Assembly: GCA_028820215.1 (NCBI GenBank)
Contig: JAPPKD010000266.1
Coordinates: 1 to 64,000 of the forward strand
Source: Spirochaetaceae bacterium
GTDB lineage: Bacteria; Spirochaetota; Spirochaetia; SZUA-6; Bin103
Length of the DNA: 64,000 nucleotides
Direction: 5' to 3'
The translations under genes and the position numbers were made by a program. This document shows, one piece after another, positions 33,675 to 41,430 of this stretch. How positions within the stretch are numbered: the stretch's first letter is position 1; every line of letters starts with the position of its first letter. The notes under the pieces are model-generated. The model was given only the letters and a program-made list of their open reading frames with translations. It did no database searches and was not told the DNA's origin.

Positions 33675-35219
33675 GTGGACGCCGAGCATGGCGCGTTCTG
33701 CGCGTGGCTCTCCGAACGGGAGGGACATACCTACCGCCTGCCGACCATCCACGAGCACGAGTGCGCGACCCGCGCCGGCACCGATACCCTCTACCACTGG
33801 GGCGAGCATCCCGACGCGCGGCGCATGAACTACGGCGTGTCCATGATCGGCCACCCCACACCGGCCGGCTCGTATCCGGCCAACCCGTGGGGGTTCCACG
33901 ACCTGCTCGGCAACGTCTGGGAGATCTGCGCCGACGGCGACGGCTCGCTCACCCGCGGCGGCGCCTTCAACTCGCCGCAGCACATGACGGGCGCCGACGT
34001 GTTCGGCTCGTTCAAGTACGGAGAGCTGCGCTTGTTGAGCGTCGGGTTCCGGGTCGCCTGCGACTCCGGGGGCATCGGCGACGCGGCGCCCGACCCCGCC
34101 CGGGCCGTCGACACTCGATCGCCGATCATCGCCGCACGGCCGGCCGGCCTCGACGTCCCGCAGCTCGACATCACCGTCGGCGACCGCATCGACCTGGGCA
34201 CGCTGCCGGGCAACAGCGCGCAGTTCATCGTGACCCGCCGCGGCACCATGATCCTGTGCGACCGCCGCTCCACCGACGGCGGCACGACCTGGGAACCTGC
34301 CCGGCCGCTGAGCGCCGACGGCGCCTACGGCCAGCTCTGCGACGGCACCGTCATGCAGGTCGCCGGCCAGGCCCGCTTCGCCGATCCGCGCGAGGGCACG
34401 GCCACCCTGGAGGTCTCCATCTCCACCGACGAGTGGCGGACGGTGGAGACCTTCAGCGCGCCTCTGCACGTCCCACTCGCCTCCACCTTCATACCGGTGC
34501 GCGGCTTCCTGGAGCTGCCCGACGGCAGAATACTGATCACCCTGTACGGCAACCTGGAGGGCGACCGCGTCTGGACCGCCTCGCCCGTGGCCGCCGAGCT
34601 GATCCATCGCTACAACTGGTTCAAGAACCGCGTGATCGTCGCCGAGTCGGACGACCGCGGGCGCAGTTGGCGCTTCCTGGCGACGGTCTGCTACCACCCG
34701 GAGCTCACGCCCATGGGCAGCAACGAGTCCGACCTGATCGCGCTGGCCGACAGCCGGCTGTTCGCCGCCATGCGCTCCGGCATCCACGGCCACCGCGACC
34801 TGCACGGGCGCGCGCACCTGGACCAGCCGCTGTTGACCGCATGGTCCGCCGACGGCGGCCGCACCTGGACCGACCCGCAGCGCGTGTACGTGGACGGCGA
34901 GCTGATCCCCGGCATCTATCCGCGGCTGCTGCTGACCGAGGGCGGCGTGCTGGCGGTGCTGCGCGCGCGCGGGATTCCGGGCGGCAGCGTGGTCTTCAGC
35001 CCGGACGGACAGGGGAGCGTCTGGAGCGACCAGGTCGTTCACTTCGACGGCGCGTACGCGTCGGGCCAGCCGTACCACTGCGGCATGCAGGACATGGCGC
35101 TGATCGCACCGGATACGATCCTGGTGATCGACGTGATTTCACGGGACGGCTTTCCGCCGCGGCGGATTCACGCGGAGGGGCTGCCGATCACGGTCAGGAA
35201 GGTGAGCTCGCATGGATGA
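33675..35219 (+). CDS. FGE/SUMF-like domain fused to BNR propeller, N-terminus damaged (copy 5)
   Basis: 514 residues from GTG 33675. Residues 1-130 are the C-terminal half of a formylglycine-generating-enzyme (FGE-sulfatase) domain: GAFCAWLSEREGHTYRLPT, DTLYHWGEHPDARRMNYGV, NPWGFHDLLGNVWEICADGDGSLTRGGAFNS and GFRVACD. Residues 150-514 are a sialidase-like part with Asp-boxes RSTDGGTTWEP, ESDDRGRSWRF and WSADGGRTWTD. The true start was probably ATG 33610, which overlaps the upstream stop and reads NSLGLRMTAVAGGRFD, the usual FGE opening, but in another frame. About 60 residues between the two parts appear deleted with a frame change near 33670-33680. The gene overlaps the next one by 8 nt. 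Whether the FGE part works is doubtful. Confidence 0.7.
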   Translation: MDAEHGAFCAWLSEREGHTYRLPTIHEHECATRAGTDTLYHWGEHPDARRMNYGVSMIGHPTPAGSYPANPWGFHDLLGNVWEICADGDGSLTRGGAFNSPQHMTGADVFGSFKYGELRLLSVGFRVACDSGGIGDAAPDPARAVDTRSPIIAARPAGLDVPQLDITVGDRIDLGTLPGNSAQFIVTRRGTMILCDRRSTDGGTTWEPARPLSADGAYGQLCDGTVMQVAGQARFADPREGTATLEVSISTDEWRTVETFSAPLHVPLASTFIPVRGFLELPDGRILITLYGNLEGDRVWTASPVAAELIHRYNWFKNRVIVAESDDRGRSWRFLATVCYHPELTPMGSNESDLIALADSRLFAAMRSGIHGHRDLHGRAHLDQPLLTAWSADGGRTWTDPQRVYVDGELIPGIYPRLLLTEGGVLAVLRARGIPGGSVVFSPDGQGSVWSDQVVHFDGAYASGQPYHCGMQDMALIAPDTILVIDVISRDGFPPRRIHAEGLPITVRKVSSHG

Positions 35220-36999
35220 GGCATCGGGGGGCATCGCACGGGACGGCCGCTTCTGGCACCGCCCGCAGGGCGAGGGGGTGCTGCTCAGCGACCTGTCGCG
35301 CTGCGAGCCGCGCGCGGCGATCCGCTCCGGGCTGCGCGACGGCTGCTGGTACACGCTTGCGTACGAGACCGCCGGCGGCATCTCCGGCGTGATGGTCGGC
35401 ATGACCGAGCAGAGCCGGCCGCCGGACCTGCGGCTGCCGCTGCCGGTCACCGGCTGGCACGCGATCTACCTGGGCCTGTACCGCGGCGGCATCGAGCCGG
35501 GCCAGCCGTTCAGCGACCCGTTCGGACTGGACGTGCGGCTGGCACGCGAGCCATGCGCCGAGCTGGTGCGCCCCAGCGTCGTGGACGGCACGAGCATGAA
35601 CGCGTCGATCCCGGGCTCGGGCGGCGCGATCGAGGAGGTGTTCTGGAAGGCGGGCGACCTGGCGGACGAGGAGCTGGTCGTCGCCTGTCCGGGGGTGGAG
35701 GCGCCGAGCGCCGCGCAGCTCGCCTTCGTGCGGCTGGTGCCGATGAGCGGGGCGGAGGTGGCCGAGTACACCGGCGCGGGCAGCGATCCGGCCACCAAGC
35801 TGATCATCGCCCAGTTGGACGGTCATTCCGGGTCTTCGTTCTTCGACGGCGCCCGCAGCGTCGACGACCTGCTGTCGATCTACGCGCCGCTCGCCGACAG
35901 CGACGTGGGCACGCTGTTCCTGGGCACCGGCGGCACGGGCGCCGGCTCGACCTTCTATCCCAGCGCGGTGGGGACGCCGTACGGGGAAGGCGAGGAGGCA
36001 TTCGTGTCCGAGCGGGCCGCCCGTACCGTGCGCAGCCTGCGCGGTTTCCTGGATCGGGGGATCGATCCGGTCAAGGTGCGGGTGGACTTCGTGCAGGCGA
36101 TGGGGATCGCCGTGTTCCTGGGCTTCCGCATGGGGACGATGGCGGGGCCGCCGCCGAACTACACCCACTCCGTGCCGTTCTGGCGCGAGCACCCGGAGCT
36201 GCGCTGCCGGGACAGCGACGGCCGCACCGTGGCGCGGCTGAGCATGGCCTACCCGGAGGTGCGCCGCTTCTACGTCGACCTGCTCCTGGAGCTGGCCGCG
36301 TACGGCGTGGAGGGCGTGCAGCTCATCTACACGCGGCGGGCGCCGTTCGTGCTCTACGAGCCGCCGGTGATCGAGGCGTTCCGGGCCGCCCACGGCGTCG
36401 ACCCGCGCGAGCTGCGCGGCGAGGTGGACCACCGCGGCGGCGACCCGCAGTGGCAGCTCGAGTACGGGCACGACGGGCGGCTGATGGACCTGTGGGCCGG
36501 CTACGTGACCACCTTCATGCGGGAGCTGCGCGCGGCGCTGGACGCCTCGGGCGCCGGCCGCAGGGTGCGGGTGGCGGCCAACGTCTGGCCGGACGACGAC
36601 ACCAACCGCGCGTCAGGGCTGGACCTGCGCACCTGGGCGCGCGAGGGGCTGGTGGACATCCTGGCGCCGGCGGCCGGCGACTCCCAGCACGGCAGTCTGG
36701 AATTCGCCTACATGCGCGAGGTGGTGGAGAGGACCGGCTGCGTCTTCTGCCCCGACCTGTATCCGCGCAACATGGCGGCCGGCGACTACCTGCGCCGCGC
36801 CGCGGAGGCGTACGCCGGGGGCGCGGCCGGCGTGTCGCTCTGGGACTGCGACCGCCGCATCATCACCCGCAGCCAGTGGAACACGATCCGCCGCCTCGGC
36901 CACCGCGCCGACCTGCAGCGGATGGCCGCCGAGCCGTGCGACCCGCTCATGCACCGGCTGCACCTGGTCGACGGCTGGAACCCCGCGCACTACACGTAG
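35212..36999 (+). CDS. Putative TIM-barrel glycoside-hydrolase-like protein
   Basis: 595 residues, no signal peptide. Residues 1-230 are beta-rich (LRLPLPVTGWHAIYLGLYRGG). From about 250 a barrel-like region follows: DPVKVRVDFVQAMGIAVFLGFRMG, FYVDLLLELAAYGVEGVQLIYTRR, RRVRVAANVWPDDDTNRASGLDLRTWAREGLVDILAPAAG and YAGGAAGVSLWDCDRR. This order resembles GH10-like/uncharacterised glycosyl-hydrolase-like proteins of large catabolic clusters, with candidate acidic residues at strand ends (VRVDF, LWDCD). The assignment is by pattern only. It is the last gene of the plus-strand operon that starts at 32402. Confidence 0.5.
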   Translation: MDEASGGIARDGRFWHRPQGEGVLLSDLSRCEPRAAIRSGLRDGCWYTLAYETAGGISGVMVGMTEQSRPPDLRLPLPVTGWHAIYLGLYRGGIEPGQPFSDPFGLDVRLAREPCAELVRPSVVDGTSMNASIPGSGGAIEEVFWKAGDLADEELVVACPGVEAPSAAQLAFVRLVPMSGAEVAEYTGAGSDPATKLIIAQLDGHSGSSFFDGARSVDDLLSIYAPLADSDVGTLFLGTGGTGAGSTFYPSAVGTPYGEGEEAFVSERAARTVRSLRGFLDRGIDPVKVRVDFVQAMGIAVFLGFRMGTMAGPPPNYTHSVPFWREHPELRCRDSDGRTVARLSMAYPEVRRFYVDLLLELAAYGVEGVQLIYTRRAPFVLYEPPVIEAFRAAHGVDPRELRGEVDHRGGDPQWQLEYGHDGRLMDLWAGYVTTFMRELRAALDASGAGRRVRVAANVWPDDDTNRASGLDLRTWAREGLVDILAPAAGDSQHGSLEFAYMREVVERTGCVFCPDLYPRNMAAGDYLRRAAEAYAGGAAGVSLWDCDRRIITRSQWNTIRRLGHRADLQRMAAEPCDPLMHRLHLVDGWNPAHYT

Positions 37000-37017
37000 G
37001 CGGGGCCGGAGCGGGAG

Positions 37018-38100
37018 CTACAGCGCGGAGGCCACCAAGTCGCCGACCTCGGTGGTGGAATGGCCCATCCTGCCGGCCGACATGCTCTGCATCTTCGGCG
37101 TGGTGGCTTGGATCGCGTTCTCGACCCGCTGTGACGCGCGGGTCAGGTTGTCCAGCCCCTTCTGCTCGCCCGTGACCGACAGCAGCATCCCCATGGCGGC
37201 GATGGCGGCGATCGGGTTGATCACGTTCTTGCCGGTGTACTTCGGCGCCGAACCGCCCATGCATTCGAACATGCTGCAGCCGCCCGGATCGGGGTTGATG
37301 TTGCCGCCGGCGCTCACGCCCAGGCCGCCCTGAATCATGGCGCCGATGTCGGTGATGATGTCGCCGAACATGTTGGGCACCACGACCGTGTCGTAGTACT
37401 CCGGGTTCTTCACGAACCACATGCAGGCGGCGTCGATGTGGTTGTAGTCGCGGGTCACGTCCGGGTACTCGGGTCCCATCTCGTGGAAGGCGCGCTCCCA
37501 CAGGTTGGCGGCGTAGGTCAGCACGTTGGTCTTGTGCACGAGCGTGAGCTGCATCTTGTCCTTGCGGCGGCGGCACAGCTCGAAGGCGTAGCGCAGGCAG
37601 CGGTCGACGCCGAAGCGGGTGGCGATCATCTCCTGGGTCGCCACCTCCTGCGGGGTGTTCTTGCGCAGGAAGCCGCCGGCTCCGCAGTACAGGTCCTCGG
37701 TGTTCTCGCGCACGACCTCGAAGCTGATGTCCTCCGGCCCCTTGTCCTTCAGCGGCGTGTCCACGCCGGGGTAGAGCTTGATCGGCCGCAGGTTGATGTA
37801 CTGGTCGAGCTGGAAGCGGATGGCCAGCAGCAGGCCCTTCTCCAGGATGCCGGGCGTCACGTCAGGATGGCCGATGGCGCCCAGGTAGATGGCGTCGAAC
37901 CCGCGCAGCTCGTCGATCTGCTGCTCGGTGATCACCTCGCCCGTGGCCAGGTAGCGGTCGCCGCCGTAGTCGAAGTCGACCCGCTCGTAGGAGATCCCCT
38001 CCAGCGGGGCCACCGCCTCCAGCACCTTGCACGCCTCGGCGGTCACTTCCGGTCCCGTGCCGTCACCGCCGATGACGGCGATCTTGATCGAATCGGACAA
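37018..38100 (-). CDS. Isocitrate/isopropylmalate/tartrate dehydrogenase-family enzyme
   Basis: 360 residues. Family motifs run in order: IAVIGGDGTGPEV, VVRENTEDLYCGAGG (substrate loop), HKTNVLTYAANLWERAFHEM (Lys-Thr-Asn), DAACMWFVKNPEYYDTVVVPNMFGDIITDIGAMIQGGLGVSAGGNINP (Mg ligand Asps and the NAD-binding region) and NPIAAIAAMGMLL. Length suits 3-isopropylmalate or tartrate/D-malate dehydrogenase. No leuC/leuD/leuA lies nearby, so a catabolic beta-decarboxylating dehydrogenase is more likely than leucine synthesis. The start is TTG 38098-38100; GGAGGA lies 5 nt upstream and no ATG is available. Confidence 0.85.
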   Translation of the reverse strand: MSDSIKIAVIGGDGTGPEVTAEACKVLEAVAPLEGISYERVDFDYGGDRYLATGEVITEQQIDELRGFDAIYLGAIGHPDVTPGILEKGLLLAIRFQLDQYINLRPIKLYPGVDTPLKDKGPEDISFEVVRENTEDLYCGAGGFLRKNTPQEVATQEMIATRFGVDRCLRYAFELCRRRKDKMQLTLVHKTNVLTYAANLWERAFHEMGPEYPDVTRDYNHIDAACMWFVKNPEYYDTVVVPNMFGDIITDIGAMIQGGLGVSAGGNINPDPGGCSMFECMGGSAPKYTGKNVINPIAAIAAMGMLLSVTGEQKGLDNLTRASQRVENAIQATTPKMQSMSAGRMGHSTTEVGDLVASAL

Positions 38101-38179
38101 CTGTTCCTCCCTTGTGCGGGCGCGATCCTACCAGATCGCCGGCCCGGCCGACACGGCGAGTTCGTCTCCGATCGGGGCG

Positions 38180-38208
38180 GGGACTCACGGCGCCGTGCGT
38201 CCTATGCT
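38180..38208 (+). promoter_or_regulatory. Promoter upstream of the unknown 238-residue protein
   Basis: GGGACT (38180-38185), a 17-nt spacer and TATGCT (38203-38208) lie 34 nt upstream of ATG 38243. The boxes match the pattern at 32318-32346. An AGGAGG ribosome site follows in the leader (38232-38237). Confidence 0.4.
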
Positions 38209-38242
38209 CGGGGGAACCCTTGAGAATCCCCAGGAGGCACCC

Positions 38243-38959
38243 ATGGCAGACGCATCGACCGCGACCGACCACAGGACGCCCGGCTACGAGCGCTGGCCCG
38301 AGCAGAAGCGCCGGCGGCTGGTGACCGAGGAGTACGAGTACGAGTTTCCGTTCCACTACGCGAACGTGACCGTGAACCGCCGCTTCTACCGGGGAAGCGA
38401 GTTCCACGGCGTGGAGATGAACGTGGTCAACTCGCCCAACGGAGTCGAGGGCTACTCGCCGATGGCCGCCGACTCGATCGTCGTCTCAGAGACCCATCCC
38501 ATCGTCCGCATCGCCGTGATCGGCAGCGCCTGCACGCCGCCGGGCTACGTGCAGATCGAGTGCGACGTCCTCCCGGAGTGGCGGCAGCCCCCGGAACTGG
38601 AGGGCGTGATGCCGGTGCGCATGCGCGCCAGCGACCTCTGGGGTGGCCACCTGCGCGTGGACCAGTGGTACTCCAGGGACGAGCGGCCGGCCGACTTCAA
38701 GGGGGTCGCCTACGACCCGCTGCCGGAGGCGACCCGCGAGCGCTACCCGTTCCTGGGCGACGGCTCACAGAAGGCGCACTACCGGGAGTTCCCGCACACC
38801 GGCATGTCGTGCGCGATCTTCGAGACGCCGCCGAGCCGCAGGATCACCGTGATGGGCGGCAGCCAGCCGCCCGGCTGGCCGACCGACAACTATCCGGACG
38901 ACCAGCACTACTCGTTTCGCACGCTGCGCACGATCGTCCGCCTGCCGGACGGCGACTGA
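38243..38959 (+). CDS. Unrecognised 238-residue protein
   Basis: No family recognised. The protein has no signal peptide or membrane segment. The first 25 residues are polar and probably disordered; the rest is beta-rich with many aromatic residues, for example EYEFPFHYANVTVNRRFYRGSEFHGVEM, VVSETHPIVRIAVIGSACTPPGYVQIECDVLPEW and SYRTL-like FRTLRTIVRLPDGD at the end. Eleven prolines and several Tyr/Trp suggest a compact beta-sandwich, perhaps carbohydrate binding; this is a guess. ATG 38243 has AGGAGG at 5-nt spacing and a promoter upstream. It converges with the GH32/43-like gene at 38979. Confidence 0.65.
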   Translation: MADASTATDHRTPGYERWPEQKRRRLVTEEYEYEFPFHYANVTVNRRFYRGSEFHGVEMNVVNSPNGVEGYSPMAADSIVVSETHPIVRIAVIGSACTPPGYVQIECDVLPEWRQPPELEGVMPVRMRASDLWGGHLRVDQWYSRDERPADFKGVAYDPLPEATRERYPFLGDGSQKAHYREFPHTGMSCAIFETPPSRRITVMGGSQPPGWPTDNYPDDQHYSFRTLRTIVRLPDGD

Positions 38960-38978
38960 CCGGGACGACCGCCCGGCG

Positions 38979-40589
38979 TCATGCGGCCGGGGCGTCCTCG
39001 ACTACGAACGAATAGAGGCTGCAGTCGCGCGAGAAGAAGCGCAGCTTGGCGCCGCGGGCCAGCACGTCCCGCGGCAGCCCGGTGCGTTCCCTCCAGCGGA
39101 CGGCGTGGCGTGTCGCGTCGCCGTGGAACGGGCGGCATGCTTCGCGCTCGTAGCCGGGCACGACGCGGTCCGCGGCGTCGGCGAGCTCGACCTCCAGGTA
39201 GCCACTGGGGCCGCAGCGGGCGTTGACGATGAGCTCGGAGCCGGGGCTCGTGAAGGGGCGCGTCACGAACAGCGCCGGCCTCACGGTGGAGTCGAGCGAG
39301 CAGAACCCGTCGGGCCGCAGCGTTGCCAGCCCCAGCGCCGTCTTGGTGACGCCGGGCTCGTCCGGCATGTCCAGCCCCTCGCGCTCGCCGAACAGGTACC
39401 AGTCGTGGTGGCACGCGGCGCCGCCGTAGTAGATGCGGATCGCGTCGTCGCCCTGGATCACCGAGGCCCCCACCTCGACCATGTACGGGTCCCAGGAGCC
39501 GGGGCTGAGTCCCAGGAAGGTGCGCCCGCGCTCCATGCGCGTCCAGTCGTAGGCGTTGCGGCTGTACAGAAGTTGCACGTCCACCGTGTTGTCCACGGCG
39601 TGGAAGACGTTGAGGAAGCCGACGTAATACTCGCCGGCGCGGATCACCGGCAGGGAGTAGAACGACTCGTCCAGGTTGTCCTGGCGGTCGTCCGGTACCA
39701 GCAGCTCGCGCAGGGTCGGCCACTCGTCGAGCCGGTTGCTGTTGGTCACGAACACGCGGCGCTTGTTCATCAACAGCGGGTTGTCCGGGTAGTAGGGCGA
39801 GTTCCAGCTCCCCGCCAGGTGCACGGGCTGGTCGCGGAAGCTCAGCCGGTCGCCCATTGCCGTCTCCCGCACGGTGAGCAGGTACTGGCCGGTCTCCATG
39901 TCGGGCAGGATCATCATCTCGTCGCCCAGGCGCCGCTCGCGGATGCGCCCGACCGTGATCGGCTCCTCGCCGCCTGCCCAGGAACGGCCGTCCGCGGAGT
40001 GGGCGACGCGGATCTGCGACTCGGTGACGCTGAGCTGCTCGGAGAGCTGGCGCCAGTAGAGGGACTTGAAGCGTTTGGCCGGATCCTGCTCCAGCTCGTC
40101 GCGGAAGAAGCAGGCCACGTACACCTGGCCGTGGCGGCCGCCGCCCAGGCAGATGTTGGTCTTGCGGCCGTCGACCTCCAGGTAGTCCATCTCCGGCTTG
40201 CGCCACTCGATGCCGTCCTCGGACTCGGCGTACAGCCAGCGGTTGTCGGTGGTCTCGAACTGGAACCCGGAGACCATGAACGCCTCCGACAGCGAATTCC
40301 GGGAGCCTCGCGCCGCCGGCTTCGCCCTGGGCGTGTTGGCCATGAAGGTCCGGTAGTCCCACGCGTAGTCGCAGTACCAGCACTTGTAGAGCTTCTCGTC
40401 CGGGTCGTGGGCGACGCACATGGTGCCGGTGCGGATGTAGGGGTCCTGCTCCCACGGACGGTCCTTGCGGATCAGCGGGTTGCGCTCGTGCTTGACCGGC
40501 AGGTGCATGCGCCGGGTCATGGTCTGCACCATCTCGATGATGTGGTTGTCGAAGAAAAGCTGCCGGCGCGTGCCGATGTCGATGTTCAT
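38979..40589 (-). CDS. GH32/GH43-like five-bladed propeller glycosidase-like protein, second copy
   Basis: 536 residues. MNIDIGTRRQLFFDNHIIE is the same kind of opening as FLFDDHAVED in 3421-4959, and YAESEDGIEWRKPEMDYLEVDG matches YAESEDGVHWVKPRLG there. Further blade motifs are RVAHSADGRSWAGGEEPI, LLYSRNAYDWTRMERGRTF and AIRIYYGGAACHHDWYLFGE. A C-terminal beta-sandwich-like part ends CSLYSFVVEDAPAA. Probably cytoplasmic. ATG 40587-40589 has GGGAGA 7 nt upstream; the longer frame to 40772 is unlike homologues. It converges with the unknown gene at 38243. Confidence 0.65.
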   Translation of the reverse strand: MNIDIGTRRQLFFDNHIIEMVQTMTRRMHLPVKHERNPLIRKDRPWEQDPYIRTGTMCVAHDPDEKLYKCWYCDYAWDYRTFMANTPRAKPAARGSRNSLSEAFMVSGFQFETTDNRWLYAESEDGIEWRKPEMDYLEVDGRKTNICLGGGRHGQVYVACFFRDELEQDPAKRFKSLYWRQLSEQLSVTESQIRVAHSADGRSWAGGEEPITVGRIRERRLGDEMMILPDMETGQYLLTVRETAMGDRLSFRDQPVHLAGSWNSPYYPDNPLLMNKRRVFVTNSNRLDEWPTLRELLVPDDRQDNLDESFYSLPVIRAGEYYVGFLNVFHAVDNTVDVQLLYSRNAYDWTRMERGRTFLGLSPGSWDPYMVEVGASVIQGDDAIRIYYGGAACHHDWYLFGEREGLDMPDEPGVTKTALGLATLRPDGFCSLDSTVRPALFVTRPFTSPGSELIVNARCGPSGYLEVELADAADRVVPGYEREACRPFHGDATRHAVRWRERTGLPRDVLARGAKLRFFSRDCSLYSFVVEDAPAA

Positions 40590-40644
40590 GGGCGCATCTC
40601 CCGGACGGCGGTGGATTCGCGCATGGTAGCGTAGCGCCTCCCTG

Positions 40645-41355
40645 ATGGCGTGGCGGCGAGGGGAGGAGATCGTCCTCCTCGATGTACTTACACTGGACAG
40701 CGTGCCGTACTTCGCGCTGCGCGCATGGCCTCCCGGCCGGCAGATCCTCCACCGCGACGTCGGGGCCGGCAAGGTCGTGTTCGCCCGCTCCGTTACGGTC
40801 GTCCATGACCGGGATGACGAGGTGGCGCTGTATCAGGCCTGCGGCGGGCCCGTCATGGTCGTGGACACGGCCTGGGCTTCGGACGTGTTGAATCGTGAGG
40901 GGCTGAATCGCCTCGTGGATGCCGATTGGCCGTACATCTCGAAGACCTGGGTCGAAACCAACGTCCTGATGCTCACGGTGCCCGGGGTGTGGCACAGCAT
41001 CTGGCTGATGTGGGAGGCGCAGACCTGGGAGTTCCGAGGCTGGTACGTGAACCTGCAGGCACCCCTGGTCAGGACGTCTCGCGGATTCGATACCTCGGAC
41101 AAGGCGCTCGACGTGATCATCGCCCCGAACGGCGAGCACCGGTGGAAGGATGAAGACCACCTCGAGCGCGCCGTCGACGTCGGCTGGATCTCCGCAGACG
41201 ACGCACGTCGGGTCAGGAGCGAGGGGGAGCGGGTGATCGAACGCGCGGCGCGGCGAGAGTACCCCTTCGACGGGGAGTTGATCTCCTGGAGACCCGATCC
41301 GGCCTGGCCGATCCCGGAGTTGCCGCCCGATTGGGCCGCGACTGCAGGAGAGTAG
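40645..41355 (+). CDS. DUF402 domain protein (FomD/nucleoside-phosphatase-like fold)
   Basis: 236 residues. The C-terminal half has the DUF402 core: FRGWYVNLQAPLVRTSRGFDTSDKALDVIIAPNGEHRWKDEDHLERAVDVGWISADDARRV. The conserved Tyr-x-Asn, Asp-x-x-Asp and Trp-Lys-Asp-Glu-Asp residues form the metal site of FomD-like nucleotidyl/phosphoester hydrolases. The N-terminal part (LPVYFALRAWPPGRQILHRDVGAGKVVFARSVTVVHD) is the variable barrel half. ATG 40645 has no Shine-Dalgarno. The true substrate is unknown; a nucleoside di/triphosphate is plausible. Confidence 0.75.
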   Translation: MAWRRGEEIVLLDVLTLDSVPYFALRAWPPGRQILHRDVGAGKVVFARSVTVVHDRDDEVALYQACGGPVMVVDTAWASDVLNREGLNRLVDADWPYISKTWVETNVLMLTVPGVWHSIWLMWEAQTWEFRGWYVNLQAPLVRTSRGFDTSDKALDVIIAPNGEHRWKDEDHLERAVDVGWISADDARRVRSEGERVIERAARREYPFDGELISWRPDPAWPIPELPPDWAATAGE

Positions 41356-41369
41356 CCGGCAACGTTGCC

Positions 41370-41398
41370 TTGACCATGCCTGGTCCGTCCTCTAGGGT
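41370..41398 (+). promoter_or_regulatory. Promoter of the ribose/fructose-type ABC operon
   Basis: TTGACC (41370-41375), a 17-nt spacer and TAGGGT (41393-41398) lie 32 nt upstream of GTG 41431. GAGGAGG at 41419-41425 is the ribosome site. Confidence 0.5.
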
Positions 41399-41430
41399 CG
41401 CCGGACGATTCCTGATCCGAGGAGGATGGA

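Noticed and set aside
39105..40634. Long plus-strand open frame over the GH32/43-like gene
   Set aside because: Antisense shadow with Val/His/Arg-rich composition; the minus-strand protein has clear propeller motifs and a paralogue at 3421.
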